From: Punica granatum
Taxonomy: Eukaryota > Streptophyta > Magnoliopsida > Myrtales > Lythraceae
Direction of reading: 5' to 3'
NCBI RefSeq assembly: GCF_007655135.1
Contig: NC_045128.1
Span: 27,560,811-27,624,810, forward strand
Length of the DNA: 64,000 bases
In this document: positions 12,587 to 25,476 of the stretch, in pieces
Layout of the letters: each line of letters begins with the position of its first letter
Numbering within the stretch: position 1 is the stretch's first letter
Made by a program: the position numbers and the translations under genes
The notes under the pieces: generated by a model
Told to the model about the DNA's origin: nothing
Database searches by the model: none
Seen by the model: the letters and a program-made list of their open reading frames with translations, nothing else

Positions 12587-12914
12587 TTGCGTTTAGTAAT
12601 AGAGTTAAGTTTGATTTAGTTCGATTTGATGAGATGAAGATAAATGTAGTTGGAAAAAATATATGAGAGAATTTGAAGAAGAAGATAAAAAAGTAATGAT
12701 TGCGTTGTTGAATTACGGAATAAATATTGAAATTTAGGAAAAAATGTTGAATAGTAAGAGAATTTAGTATTAAAAAATTAATTTAAATAATAAATAATAA
12801 AAAGTATGAGAGGATTTGAAGAAAAAGATAAAAAGTAATTATTGTATTATTAAATTGAGAAAAAATAAAGTAAATTTAAGTTAAATTAAGTTAAATTTTA
12901 TTACCAAACAAAGC
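12587..12914. mobile_element. AT-rich MITE
   Basis: The ends are TTGCGTTTAGTAAT and the inverse complement of ATTACCAAACAAAGC, followed inward by GAGTTAAGTTT and AAACTTAACTTAA-type inverted segments. ATGCAT flanks both sides. A related element occupies 23723-24036. The middle repeats a motif near ATGAGAG(A/G)ATTTGAAGAA twice. Confidence 0.6.
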
Positions 12915-13222
12915 AAAATGCATTGAAAATTCAATGTCATTGTAAAGAAATTTAAAAGGCATAAATTTTCTTCTTTTTTTTCAAGTACAAATGTAAAAAA
13001 TATATTCAGCTTGACAATTTAATAACCCTTTTAATGTGTATGTATGTGTACATATATATATATATGTATGTAATCTTTTGTTTGCTTTCAAAATGACATC
13101 ACGTTCATCCATTCTATAGTTAATCCTTTATTTTTTAGCTATCATTATCTCATTTACGATCTATCAGTGATACTCCTATTTAAGTACTGTCACTAGCATA
13201 AAAGATTGAATTCCATTGGAGC

Positions 13223-13440
13223 AAATTTTCATCACCTCAACCAAAGTGGGTTGATTTAAGCGGTTCGGCACTTGTTTCGCTTAAGTAAGGTCTTTGATTC
13301 GAGTCCTTGTAAATACAGAAAATTCACGGCGGAAGAGTTTTACCCTTTAGTAAGCCGACTTGGCTCGACTAGAATAGTTTGAGCTCAAATGGGCTTCCGA
13401 ATACCGGGGTTCACACCAAAAGAAAATTTGCATCACCTCA
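13223..13440 (+). mobile_element. tRNA-derived SINE (family A) with 17-bp target duplication
   Basis: The body is 13240-13423. The 5' part has tRNA-like promoter boxes: an A-box-like stretch near GGGTTGATTTAAGCGG and a B-box-like TTTGATTCGAGTCC at about 13291. The body then shares the family signature GAGTTTTACCCTTTA, a GACT(T/C)GGCTCGACT stretch and GGGTTCACACC near the 3' end. It is flanked by AAATTTTCATCACCTCA (13223-13239) and AAATTTGCATCACCTCA (13424-13440), one mismatch in 17, the usual scar of LINE-driven insertion. It is the best-delimited of seven copies in the window. Confidence 0.85.
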
Positions 13441-16060
13441 TTAGCTTTAAAATTGAAATTAAACTCGTCTTATAGACTTCATAATTAAGTAAAAGTTACT
13501 TCAATTTGATGCAAATATTGTAAAATATCTGAATTTTTTGATAATTTAATATCATGTTAAACAATTGAAAACACATGACTTCATTTCATATTTGAAAACT
13601 GAGGAATCATATTTCTAAGTATACACATAACAATTTATACTAGTTAAACTTAGTAAATATATTATGTTCAACTTGTTGTGTTTCCTCTTATAAAAATATA
13701 TTTCATACTCTTGGACTGACCCTTACTGTGCCGTCACATTGATGCATCATATTTATAATAGAAGAGAGCTCATGAATTATCTCACTTGGTTGCTATCATA
13801 GATAATCGCATATAATTTTTTTCCTATTTCTCTTTAATTATTGTTGATTTATTCAAAATCCATAAGTAACATCCATATTTAAATACTTTACAAACCAAGA
13901 TATAAGATTGAATTAAGGACTCACATAAGACTCATCTTGTTACTTTTTTCATTGTTAACCTAAATATACTTTGTAACTAAGTAAATTAGATGAAAGGCAT
14001 GTACATATGCACGAGCTAGAATCATCGAGCATCTCAAGAAAGCCAACAATCACTATTGGAATGAATATATAGGTATTACAATTTTTTCTTAATTAAGATT
14101 TGTGATTTGATCTTTGTACAAACAATAGAAGCATTACAGAGTAGTTGATTCAGTGAACAAACATTATTCATTCCTTTTTAATTGAAAGGACTAAGATGAC
14201 CACAACTTGTGAAGGATGGAATCTTCACATAATCATAAAAAATTTCTCTCACTCTCAAGTTAAGATTATAGGGCGATCTATATTTGGAAGAATCTCACTC
14301 CCAACATGACAATATCAAAAAAATGAAACAAATTTATGAGAAGCAAGTGGTTAGCGTTCAAGAAAAATGTAAAGAACCATTCTGCATCTTAGAAGATTCA
14401 AAGTGGCAATATAATAGATTAATTATAAATTTGTCTTTTCATCTTCCAATGTAGATAATTTTGATTTTGAAAAGTGAGGTGCCATCACAATATCATGTCA
14501 CTTTCACGTTAATACCGGTAGTCATACGAAAGGTTATGCAAGGAGAACACTCCTCAAACCTAGATGGCGCTTTTCAACGTGCCGTCTCGGCTTTTGATAA
14601 TATATATAGATGTGACAAAATTAATGCAGGTTTATTATTTTTGGCAACATTCAAAAAAGAGTTAACATATATATTAATATTATTCACTTCATAGTTAAAT
14701 AAATGTATATTACTAATATTATTGTTATTATTATTATTAAGCTATGCATACATTTTTACATTATTTTATATCAAAAATTTAGAAAAAATAAAATTTATGA
14801 TTTAATATTATAAAAATAAAATAAAGTCGTGAAAGTATGAAAAAGTATCTTAGTTTCAACCAAAATTCTCAAAATGCTTTCGCTTTATACTCTCCGCGGG
14901 GAATTTAAAAATGCTTCTACTTTACATTTATATAATGGATATATAATAGGGTTTTAGGGTGCTAACGGCCCGTGCTAGAATTCAGGGAATAAACTTGGAC
15001 AAATGAAACTCTAGGGAGCAGGTTGATATAAGAGCATTTTTAGGGGGCAAATTACAATTACTTTTTATGTACGTCCTGATAATTACGTTTACATGACGCT
15101 CATTGGTGAGATCATGATCATCTTTTCAAATCGTTCTAAATTCTAATTGGCTCTTTAGGGATTAAAAAAAATACAAGAAATTAAAAGGAAAAAGAAAAGG
15201 AGACATAAAAGAGAAAAAAACCCCGAGGCCCCACCAATTCGAAACAACTTCTTGGGGAAGCTGTTCGTTTGCCCAATCACTCCTCTGTTTCGTGTCACTG
15301 GCCTTATATTATATTAATACCGGAACTATTCATCTAAGCTATGTATTGAGCGGACTTTTTAAGGTTTTTATTTTATGTTAATAAAAAATGATAAAAAATT
15401 TGAAATAAATAATCTAATCGAGGATATCTAATATATAAATACATCCTGAAAATTTGAAAAAAAATAGTTATTGAAATGTGAAAAAATCTGAATATATATG
15501 AAAGGGGATAAGTAGAGTCTTTTGCCTGGGAGCTTAGAGTTACCGAACGAAAATTTCTCGTCAATTGAATGGAGAGCTCTCGTGGGAAGAGTCTAAATTA
15601 CATAATATGTATATATATATATATATAGGTAGATATCGATGATTGTCAACTATCGTGCCGGAGAGAGAAAGCAGTACATTCTTATATAGTACTTTCTACT
15701 GTTGAATTGATGAAAGCTTGCATCAATGTTCTAACAAAATCAAACCAATGCATCCACTATACCCAAAATAAGTATTAACAAATGAATAGAAACATCAATC
15801 GAGGACAACCAGATTCAACAACACACACCTCTGTATATTATTAACATGCCCCGATCCATGGGGAATGCCCGAACCAGACCCTATATTCTTCCAGGTCCCT
15901 AAAGATCAAGTTCACCTATGCAGGCCCCGCAAGTCAATGGAGAGATACAACCGGCCCGAACCAAGAAGAAGACCGAAATGAACCGACGAATGGATGGTTG
16001 AATTTCATAAAATTGATTTATATAGCCATTGCTAGGATAAGTCTGTCGAGCTAGTTTCAT
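13441..16060. other. Gene-free AT-rich stretch
   Basis: I see only AT-rich sequence. A short open frame at 14461-14694 shows no recognisable domain, and a (TA)n run lies near 15608-15627. Confidence 0.5.
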
Positions 16061-16072
16061 TTCTTGCTCAAC

Positions 16073-16321
16073 TCATACGGGTAACGAGTCGGTCGATGGA
16101 GGGCTTTTGGTATGCGGGGGAGGATAAGAGGAGGCTGCTACTTCCGGAGGAGGAGTAGGGACCCCGTAGACCTGAGGGTTGGTGCGCACGTCCTGCTTTC
16201 CCCTGGCCCTTCCGAGGAAGTAGCAACCGAACCCGAGCAGGAGGCTGAACAGAATCAACGGCAGAGAGATCACCACCACCATCCCCATCTTTGTGTTCTT
16301 TTCGTCGAAGCTCGGACACAA
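16073..16321 (-). CDS. Small single-pass membrane protein with proline-rich tail
   Basis: A single exon of 82 aa from the ATG at 16321, or 71 aa from the in-frame ATG at 16288 (start MGMVVVISLP). The second start may be the natural one because it leaves a compact N-terminal hydrophobic helix. The helix (VVVISLPLILFSLLLGFGCYF) is followed by a basic stop-transfer stretch (RARGK) and a tail rich in Pro and Ser (PTPPPE, YPPPHTK). This pattern fits a signal-anchor or tail-exposed membrane protein; small proteins of this kind are widespread in plants, and no biochemical role is known to me. A TATA box lies about 80 bases upstream. Overlapping frames on the other strand and in the alternative phase are shadows. 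Confidence 0.7.
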   Translation of the reverse strand: MCPSFDEKNTKMGMVVVISLPLILFSLLLGFGCYFLGRARGKQDVRTNPQVYGVPTPPPEVAASSYPPPHTKSPPSTDSLPV

Positions 16322-16397
16322 ACGAACTGTAACTGAGAATGAGAGAGAGGATCGGGCTGAGTTGCTGAGTACGAGGTGGAGGAGGAAGAGCTTATGC

Positions 16398-16404
16398 TTA
16401 TATA
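16398..16404 (-). promoter_or_regulatory. TATA box of the small membrane protein gene
   Basis: TATATAAG on the minus strand, 77 bases before the 16321 ATG and 110 before the 16288 ATG. That fits a short leader. A GA-rich stretch follows on the transcribed side. Confidence 0.6.
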
Positions 16405-16429
16405 CGATGAGCTTGAGAGAGGAAAGAAT

Positions 16430-17264
16430 TGAAGGGAACTATCCAGACGTTGCAGCAGAAGAAAGGTAGAAGTGGGAATATTCTTTTATATATATATATA
16501 TATATACATATATATTCGGGGGGACAAAAATAAATAGTATGGTCCCTCCCAACGGGCAGACTAACGTTAAAAAATGCGTTCCAACGGATACTTTTACATG
16601 GGACCCAGCGAAGCCATCACATGCGGCGTGTGGGGCTCAAATTTTGATCGGAGAGGAGTTAGGAACATAAATAATAATTTTTTTATATTTAAATATTTTA
16701 TATATTATATCCGTCTCATCTCCAAACATAAGATAAGAATTTGAGAAATCTTACCCACCATATATTCGATCAGTGAAACGCAATATAAAGAGATCTTACG
16801 TGTAAACTAGATGGCAATGGGAACCCATTTTTATCACCTTCACTCAATTCAAATAGCATATCAAGCTTTGTGATAATGAAATTAACTAGCAAACCAATTG
16901 TCATACAGTAGAGTTGTAATCCATCACCAGTCATTTCATATTCATATGTTGTCGAAATCCTACAAAAACGCGAGATGAATTTAAATTTCTTGGCTCTTAA
17001 GTTTTGAACCTTCAATTTCACGAATGCTCTGCGTTCAGAGTTCCAGCTGCACTCGTCGTAGATGCCAGTTCCGTTACTATCAATAGTCCCGACGGGAAAA
17101 ACAAAAGTTAGAAAAAAAAATATCTGAGACGTGGATTCCGTCACTATAGCACAGCTCTCATATATGGGGATGAACCTTATCTTAAAAATTGCACATGTGG
17201 CCAATAGACACAAAACCCAGAGGTTGCGTCGTCGTCTTTTCTCACTTTTGCTCTAACGGAACCA
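16430..17264. other. Gene-free stretch between divergently oriented genes
   Basis: This is the shared upstream region of the minus-strand gene at 16.3 kb and the plus-strand gene at 17.3 kb. It has a (TA)n run at about 16489-16505. An open frame at 16770-17213 on the minus strand has no recognisable domain. Confidence 0.5.
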
Positions 17265-18353
17265 ATGTTGAAGCATCATCTCCATCTCCCCGGAAGTAGA
17301 ACTGATGTGCTCTTCTCCTTCCTTCCGAAACCACCATCTCCACATTACTCAATAAGCTATTGGACTTCTGCCTTTGTAGCTTCGAGGACACTGCAGCCAA
17401 TTTTTACGACACTTTATGAAGCTCTGAAAATACGGGCTCCAACTCGACGAGGAGCTTTGAGCTCTGGTCAGTGTTCTGCGAGGCGGAGATCGGTGAGATA
17501 TGGGACCGATGATTATGAAGACGGTGAAGAAGAAGAGTACAGGCACAACGAGGAGATTGCCATGTTGGAACTGTACAGTCAGTCCGCTAGAGGGGAAGCA
17601 CTTATTGTACATGCTTCCGTGGATGGAGAGGATGTCGAAGTTCTAATCTTCAAGGTGAGATCAATTTTTTCAATTTTTTCCCCTTAAATTTTAATTCAAC
17701 GATTATTTATTTATTTATTTATTTTTGCAAATGCGTCACCAATTGATCAATGACATAGAAAAGTTCGTGTATATAATTGAATATTCCTTTTTCCATAATA
17801 TGGCATATTTTGCAATAAATTCAAAATATCATTGTATCTACAAACTAAAAGATTCTAAGCTCAAAAAGAGAAACAGTGACACACGTTCTCGCTTGATAAT
17901 TAAAAAGTTTCAATCTCGATGCTCGTGATAGGACTCCTGTGTCCATTTATTAAGTCATTAAGATTTTTATTTCATTATTTTAGATCCATGGGTTCCCTTA
18001 TAATCGAAAAATTAACATTGTACGTTCCATACATGTGATTACAGTATTGTGCATACTAAAGCATAACAATCTTATTCGGATAATTCAGATTAACTAATGC
18101 AAAATTTGTTTCTCAGTACTTGGTAAATTTAGTAACGAGTGTTGATTGTGGGGTGTATGGAAAATGGAAGCAGGGGTTTTCATCAAGCTTGAGCTACGGG
18201 ACATCACCGGACCCAACAAGAAGCATTCTCCCGGCGAGGGCAGAGATAAAGTCCATCGACCGGATCAAGGGACCTTTCGAGCCGTCCAAAATTGAGTACA
18301 TCGAAAAGGACCTTAAGTGGGAGTATTTCAAGTCCAATTTCCTCGCCAATTGA
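17265..18353 (+). CDS. Two-exon plant protein, probably plastid-targeted, unknown function
   Basis: Exon 1 is 17265-17654 (130 codons, donor AAG/GTGAGA) and exon 2 is 18174-18353, giving 189 aa. The first 75 or so residues are rich in Ser, Arg and Thr and poor in acids, like a transit peptide. An acidic stretch (DDYEDGEEEEY, 82-92) follows, then a compact conserved-looking domain (ALIVHASVDGEDVEVLIFK, then GFSSSLSYGTSPDPTRSILP, IKSIDRIKGPF). I recognise this as an uncharacterised plant family (possibly DUF7734) but not its function. The acceptor at 18171-18173 is purine-rich. A more typical acceptor (TTTCTCAG, ending 18116) lies 57 bases earlier and keeps the same frame, adding 19 residues. 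Which one is used is undecided. I prefer 18174 because the protein reads more naturally across the join. Confidence 0.7.
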
Positions 18354-18865
18354 GTCAACATGTAATATTGTGAATTTTGATCCGAAAGATGTGACATTTG
18401 GGAATTCCATTTGCGTACTATTTTTCATATGGTTATTGAATGTAAAAATAATAAAAAAAACACTGTTAATTTAATTCACAAGGTACTGATAAGTGATAAC
18501 TGTTCATGGATTGAGAAGATTAACATCGTTATATACTAATTTATTTCCAATAAATGGAAAATATATCATTACAATAAACCTAAGAAGATGAAAACCACAA
18601 CAGATAAACATGTGTTTACACTTAAAATTTGCACGTTGGGCCGTGAGGATCAGGCCCAAGCATGCTGAAGGGCGCGAGCCCATAATTTTGCCGGGCCGGT
18701 GCTAGTTGGGGCGAGAATCATTATTGCTTGCAAGTTGCAAGGGAAGGGAGATTGGGCCAGGCATAAATGTAGACTAATCTTCGGGCCGAAGGACCTGAGA
18801 CCAAGTAATTTGATATGGGATCCTTGATCATAGCCAAAGGTATCATCTCAAGTCAAACGAGTTTC
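18354..18865. other. 3' flank of the preceding gene, no other gene
   Basis: AATAAA-like signals sit about 100 bases after the stop codon. The rest is unremarkable, with a GC-richer patch at 18630-18760. Confidence 0.45.
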
Positions 18866-19050
18866 TTTTTTTTCTTTTTTTTCAACGTACCTAAGTATTC
18901 AAAAAGTACTAACTAATTCAGTTCGAACTAAATCGACCCACTAAAAAGTAAAACTCTCACAGTCAAGGATTTTTTCCATTCATAATACTCAAATCTAAGA
19001 CCTTATTTAAAGAAAATAAGTGTCGAATCGCTTAAACTAATAATTATTGG
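18866..19050 (-). mobile_element. SINE family A, diverged copy
   Basis: It reads in reverse: a T-rich end, then AACTAATTCAGTTCG, AAAACTCTCAC, AAATCTAAGACCTTATTTAA and GTGTCGAATCGCTTAAAC. These are the inverse complement of the family-A body and its tRNA-like head. No target duplication is evident. Confidence 0.7.
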
Positions 19051-21278
19051 TAAATGACATTTATTTCCTGTCATGATATTTTGTTTATTTTTGGGAAACA
19101 GTCCGAATAGTTGGTTCTTTCCTTATGATAGTTTATTCTATTTGTTCTAGCTTGTAATCGTTTTACCTACATACACAACTCATCAACCGACTCTATTTTA
19201 CTTATTCTTTTTTTTTTTTCTCAGAACTATTTTACTTATCCTTTGCCTTATCGCTTTTTACTTTATCGCGCATTAATCTTTTCGAAAGTGCTTCTTGCCT
19301 ATTGACCCTTTTATATTTTCGAAAGATATTCCTGCCTACTAGTATTGATCCCCTTTTGGAAGTGCTCCCCGCCTACCGATCCTTTACACTAAAATTGAAG
19401 TCTTTGGCTTCCTCGAGTTAAGGCAAAAAATAGTGGAATGAAACTTAGAGGCTATTTTCCTCGGGGCTCATCAATCGTCAAGTGCGCATGATCCAATCCA
19501 AATCCAGTTGTCCATTAGTCCTGCAATGCTTCGTGTCTATGGCACTACAGACTGATTAGGAGAGGACTTCTGGTGATGCGTCGACGGATCTCATACTTTG
19601 CCTCGCGAACTTAACCACCAATCAGGAGGGACGCATGGCTATGAGAGTAAATTATATATATTAACCCATTAATTCGAATACTTAATCCTTTTAAGGATTC
19701 CATCTCCCTTAATTCTTCCCAAATCCAAACCTTTTAGAGAGGGTCTACCCTCAAACCCGTCTCAAATCCGCTAAAAATTTATGAGAAATATCTCAAACCC
19801 TTCCTAATAATTTAACAAATTTCTACCGAAAACTCTCTTATTATTAAGGCACTCATATCCACCGTAAAAGAACCTGAACATAATCTAAACAGCGGCCACA
19901 ACAAACGAAACATACGAATTTATTGAATAAAAATATCGATTAAATTAAAGGAGTTTCAAGAAATCAAATTTCTCCAAAACAATCCAAAATAAATCCGAGC
20001 AATTCACTCCATTAAAAGAACTAAACTCATTTAAACACATAAATCTCCATAAACTTAATCCTCTACAAGCTCCTCGACGGGAATATTTTAGTAATTTTAA
20101 ACTTAATTGGTTGGGGACGAGTTTTTATGCCAAAAATCAAACCCTTCTCAAACCCTACAGGATTTTGACAAAAAATTTCTAAACCCTTTTCAAAAATCAA
20201 CAAGAAATCATTTTATTATTCATTAGAATTCGAGCAGGATTTTAAAACCTGTTTGCTGAAACCCATATCTATACTCTAAATTCTGCGTCCGTCTTCTGCT
20301 CCCAACCAAAGACTCCGTTAGTATTTTCTATGGTGGGTATATCAACTGATAGAGACCAACGAGGGAAAATGAGCGTCCTGCATAAAAGAACCTAATTTGG
20401 TAAAAAGCATTTATAACCTAGCGCTAGTAGACCATTTGGACCACGGCCAGACGTGTCACTTTTTTTAACCAAAGCCTTACTAATGGTTAGTAACACCGAT
20501 ATGTGTTTCGGCCTCTAAACCTAAACGGCATCACTTAGGGAGATCTTCGCATAGATTTATAAAATACCTCCTCTGCATCTTTAAACTTCTTGCGTCTTTC
20601 CTCCAAGTATTTCAATAGCCTAATTTTTGTACAGTCGCATTTTTGTGTATGCAGATCTACTTTTTTCAAGAAGAGAAGCACCAACTCGAACATGCCATCC
20701 ATTACTTAATAATAAGTTAATTTTGTGGTATATACCACCTAGGAAAATAATTGACCATTCGTGATCAAATTACCATAGAATGTCCGGGCCCACTTCTGAT
20801 GAATATCCTTTTAAAATTGATTATTTGTCCTGTCCATCGATTTTAGACAACACCAGCAACAAAGGTGACGTGTCCAATCAATAATTTCTTCAATGTTTGA
20901 CCACAAAAGTCCAGCGCATGATGTTTACATTATCAATATTTTCTTTTTAATGAGATCACGACACTCTCTTATCATTTTTTGTTGAAACAAATTTTTGCTC
21001 GGACGCTCTCATCATATGGTACCATTTTTATGTTTTTTTTACCCTGATCCATGTAACTAAGATAATAGGCATGAGCATCGATTCTTCAATATGATAATTC
21101 TGGACGATTTGACATAAGAATTGCAGAGCATGCCACATATACAAATTTCAGCCTCATCCCTCCACCATACAGCTTTCCAGTTAAGCTTCAGAGGCCAACA
21201 CTTATTTCTTCCCCGTTTCCTTTTCCCATTTCATTAGTTCGCAGCACCATTGGTTGCCCTGTCCCTCTCTCCTCTAAT
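19051..21278. other. Gene-free stretch, degenerate repeats
   Basis: 19140-19620 looks like decayed LTR-type sequence. 19720-20260 carries scattered CAAACCCTT motifs. I find no domain-bearing frame. Confidence 0.45.
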
Positions 21279-24200
21279 TCAATAGACATGAGAATTCTCG
21301 TTGATGATAGAGTAGAGGGCCTTGGAGGCGCCCCACTTGTGCAAGATGTTCCCTAAGATGTCGTAGAATGCAATGTCGACTCGAGTCTCAGTCATCTGGA
21401 CGGACATGAACCCTTGCCCGTCGTAGTAAAACTTCAGCTCCTCTGGGTTCAACCAGCTGATATCTCCCCTCCATGCCTTGGACCCTCCTCCACTAGTCAG
21501 GAACTGGATCGAGCTGCACTCACAAGGCCAGTGTTCATTTCAAATCAGGGTATCGAGACAAATCGCGATTTGCCTAAGGAAAATATATAACCTGTCAGAA
21601 GTACTAATCTGTTGCAAGCAATGATCGTGCCCGTTTATGTAGAGATCAACGCCATTTGCCTAAGGAAAACACCAGCACAATCATCATCATCCACATGGTA
21701 ACACTTGTTTATTGAATTTAATTCGATTATCAATTAATTATGGAAAGACAATTGTAATTAATATAATTAATTAAGTAAAAAATAGAATACCTCAAGGATG
21801 GGAAGGAGCTGGGTCACAACCTCATCGGTGTTCCCATGATGTCCTGCACTTTTGATGGTGTGGTGGCCCACCACAATCTTCCACTTTGCCCTCGACTCCC
21901 TCAGAGCCAAATCCACATCCTATACATAGACCGATTGATATAATTAACCACATGATCCATTCTCTAATAAACCAACGAAAGAGCTTGGACCGTAACTTTG
22001 TAAGTAGGTAAGATAATTATCTTAACTAGGGGGTATTAGATATACCTTGAGGAGATTCGAAAGGTAATTTTTCCTAGGGAGGACCCCTCTCCAGTCATAG
22101 ACGTGGTCCTCCGGCTCTGTGAAGTACTTCTCGGCAAAAGGAGTCGTATCCACAAAGAAAAATTCCACGATATCTGTCGATACAAGAGACGCATATAAAT
22201 TTCATGTTATTTTATTAATACCTATAATAAAATTAGGAGTTTTATTTTAACAAAAAAAAACTTTTTTTAGAGAAAAAGTTTTTGGCTTTTATACCGGCAT
22301 TGAGAATGAAAGATCTCAAACAAAGCCATCTGCTGTCCAATTTTACGAGGATTGGGTTCAGCTGTGCCAACACATCTCCCCGGTAGTCATGATTTCCTAA
22401 CACTGGCAGCAGTTAAAAAAAATTGGTCAAATAGAGGATATATATATCGATTAGAATTAAAAATAATATTAAAATTAAAAAGTCTGCCGAGAGATTAAAT
22501 TATATATTCATCGCAAGGGTTGAGTGAAGTTATTATACCGCTGTACCACTGCTTCTGCAAGCTATCTGCAGTGTAGATTTTGCTGAAGGACTCATCGAAC
22601 GCAGGATCATCTATGCCCGTCAGCCCATCATCATAGAAGTTATCCCCAGTCGAGACTATGAAATCGATGTCTAGCTTCTCTCCGACAACTCCCATCTATA
22701 TATTGATTAAAAGTTGCAACTGAATTAATACCATTTAGCGGGAAAAAAAAGGGAACTTATTCTCGTGCCTTTGGTGGGATCAATTGCTTATTTTCGCAGG
22801 ACACTAGCTAATTAAACAAAGCGATCGAGGCCACTAATTATTTCGAGGATTAACGTTTGTATTTATATCAATGTCGAATTGGATTCTTTATATCTTGAAT
22901 ATGATATATGCAAGGAAAGAAGATGGGACAAGGAACCCTTTTTAAATTATTTTGTGGGGGAAGGAAGCAGCTTTCTCGTGCAAGCAAAATCATGCGAGAG
23001 AGACATTTTTTAATAAAAACGACCAAAGATAAAACATCCTTTTAGGTTTTTAACATTGACCGGACCACCTGTCTAAATGAAGTTGCAGGATGCATTAATT
23101 TATTGGTGTAGATAAAAAAGAAATTAAAAGTACAGAAAAGGGACATTTGTATCGCAATGCACGTCTAATTAAAAAGGTTGGAGATTCAATTATCATTAGT
23201 GAGATCCACCACGTTCTTGTTTTTCATTTCTTATCTTCTATTAAGTTTGAGTGGGCCTCGATCATTAGTTGAATTTGAAAGAAATAAATAATTTTAATGG
23301 TATATTGAAAGAATTATTTTGCTTTTGCATGCGTTTTTAACTGCTACTTTTTTTCCCTTTCTTCTCTATGCATATTATCAATTATTAACCTAAAAGAATG
23401 CCTCTTTTTAATAGATACGAAAAAAAAGTATTACTATTGAGAGATCTGGATATATATTGACAATGGACAAAAAACTATTAAAATTTCTGGCCTTTCACTT
23501 CCGTTTTTTCTTTTATCTATTTCATTTCTTTTTTATTACAAAGAACCATATACCTTGTACAAGCAACTAAAAAACCTAATAAACGAATTTGAATATTCTC
23601 ATCACAAAAATCGAATCTAAAATTTCTACATTATCGAGTAAGAGCACATTATTAGACGAAAGCTTGTGTCATTGCAATATATCAATTCTCCACCTATTTT
23701 ATTTAGTGGAAGGAAATTTTTTCCGTTTAGAAACTGAGTTAAGTTTAACTCAATTTCAATTCACTTTATTTTTCCTTCAATTCAATAATATAATCATTAC
23801 TTTTTTTATATTTTTCTTTAATTTTATAATTAATTCTCATATTTTTATTTATTATTACAATTAATTTTTTAATACTAAATTCTTTCAATTATTTACTATT
23901 TTTCTCTCAACTCAACAACACAATCATTACCTTTTTATATATTTTTTCAATTTAACAATAAATTTTTTAAAATATTTTTATTTTTATCCCGTGAAATCAA
24001 ATAAAATTATAATTATACTCCGTTACTAAGCACACTATTTGTTTTTCTCCCTTTTCTAAACTATATTTGTGTTATTTAACTTTATATAAGTAAATATAAT
24101 AAGATCTTAGTGATTAATAATATAGAGCCCATCTCGAAAGTAAACACATAAATGACTTGTCTTGTTGCTATTGATTGATTGCGTTATGAACTATCCAACA

Positions 24201-25078
24201 CGTTTCTGACCATTCACCTTTTTCAAAGGTGAGGTATTGGAATCTCTATGGAATTATGCCATCCCATGAGAAAAAATTTAATACGCATTTCTCATTAATA
24301 TTAAATAAGTAAGAATCAATTAAAATATTTATAAGCGGAATCTTAAAAATTCATTGTAGAATCAATTTTCACTCTCAGACATTTTTATTAAGTATTACAC
24401 ATTCAAGTGAATAAGTAATATTTATTCAATATTTACCCTCATACAGGGAATAAATAAAGCTTTCTTATTATTCATGCTGACGTGTCCGTCCTTGATTGGG
24501 CATGAAGTATTGGAGTTTAGCCACACAGTAAGGCACTGTCAGGCGACCCTCAGGCCAACTGAGGACTCCCCTGTATTCTGTTGATATCTTTTAGTTAATT
24601 ATTATAATTTTTATTTGATTATATTAGATTTATAAGTTTTCCTTATATAACTGGAAAAAATAAACTAAATTTTGATTTTCTTATTTTTACTTTATATATT
24701 ACCAAGTAAAATGGACCAAAACTTTGGATGGATAGTAAGTTATTTGCGTGCTCTTCATATAAAGAGTAATATCCAAATGTTTATTGCCTTGCGTAGAAGG
24801 ATATCGTAAGAAAAAAGAGATTTTAGATAGATTTAAAATAAGTCAATAAAAGTAATTAATTTTAATAATGTTTTTACCTGGATGGCAACTGCAGATTGAT
24901 TGTAGCCTCCCCTTCTTCCCCAGTCACCCACCACCAAGAAACTCAGAGACCCATCAGCTTTGGTCGGGTGCTCGAACCTCTCAAGCTCACCCTCGCATGG
25001 GCCCGCGAGCATGCCCGCCAGAACAAGAGTCATAAAGGCGAGGCCGAAGAGCGTGTTTTCGATCCTCGGGACAGCCAT
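21279..25078 (-). CDS. Low-molecular-weight purple acid phosphatase (PAP3/8/17 type), seven exons
   Basis: A binuclear-metal acid phosphatase, expected to be secreted or vacuolar and to release phosphate from esters. Exons on the minus strand are 25078-24878, 22695-22539, 22402-22295, 22173-22046, 21919-21791, 21659-21592 and 21513-21279. All junctions are GT-AG and the frame is open for 341 aa, close to Arabidopsis PAP17. Residues 1-30 form a signal peptide (hydrophobic core [13 protein letters not shown]). The five metal-binding motifs are complete: GDWG (D52), GDNFY (D85, Y88), GNHD (N123), VVGH (H217) and GHDH (H252, H254). The N-terminal fibronectin-like domain of large plant PAPs is absent, as expected for this subgroup. 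Intron 1 is unusually long (2.2 kb) and holds a MITE. Relatives are induced by phosphate starvation and senescence. I saw no exact GNATATNC element in the 400 bases upstream. Confidence 0.95.
23723..24036. mobile_element. AT-rich MITE inside phosphatase intron 1
   Basis: It starts CCGTTTAGAAACTGAGTTAAG and ends near CCGTTACTAAGCAC, matching the arrangement of the element at 12587-12914, including the GAGTTAAGTTT zone. It has no coding capacity. It enlarges intron 1 without touching a splice site. Confidence 0.55.
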
Positions 25079-25235
25079 GGCCGACCCGATCGATCTCTTT
25101 GGGAAGTTGGCTTCCTAGATGGAGAAGGAGAAGGAGGAGAGTTGAGAAAGCGAGCGGGATGAAAGGAGGGAGAAGCCTAGAAGAAGTTAGGCTTCATATG
25201 TCTGTGCGGTTTGGTCTTGCCAATCCAAAGCAGGC

Positions 25236-25245
25236 TTTATATATA
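25236..25245 (-). promoter_or_regulatory. TATA box candidate of the phosphatase gene
   Basis: TATATATAAA on the minus strand, about 160 bases upstream of the ATG at 25078, in a region with GA-rich leader sequence between them. Confidence 0.5.
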
Positions 25246-25476
25246 TTGATGATGATGATGATGATTGGGGTCCATAATAAACTATAGTGGGAAAATCACT
25301 TTTCTTTTTTTCCTTGTTTTGGTTTCCTCTTTCCACATGCTTGTGTAATATTTGGACCTAAGGTTATAATACCACATTTTTATGGTCAAAGAATGACATA
25401 TTTATCGAATAGTACCCTAACTCTTCATCCATATAAAAACGAGGCTTTGGGTCAGTGCTGAGAGATTATATATGCC

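Noticed and set aside
14940..14975. Helitron-like end GCCCGTGCTAG
   Set aside because: The CTAG is followed by A, not T, and no convincing stem precedes it.
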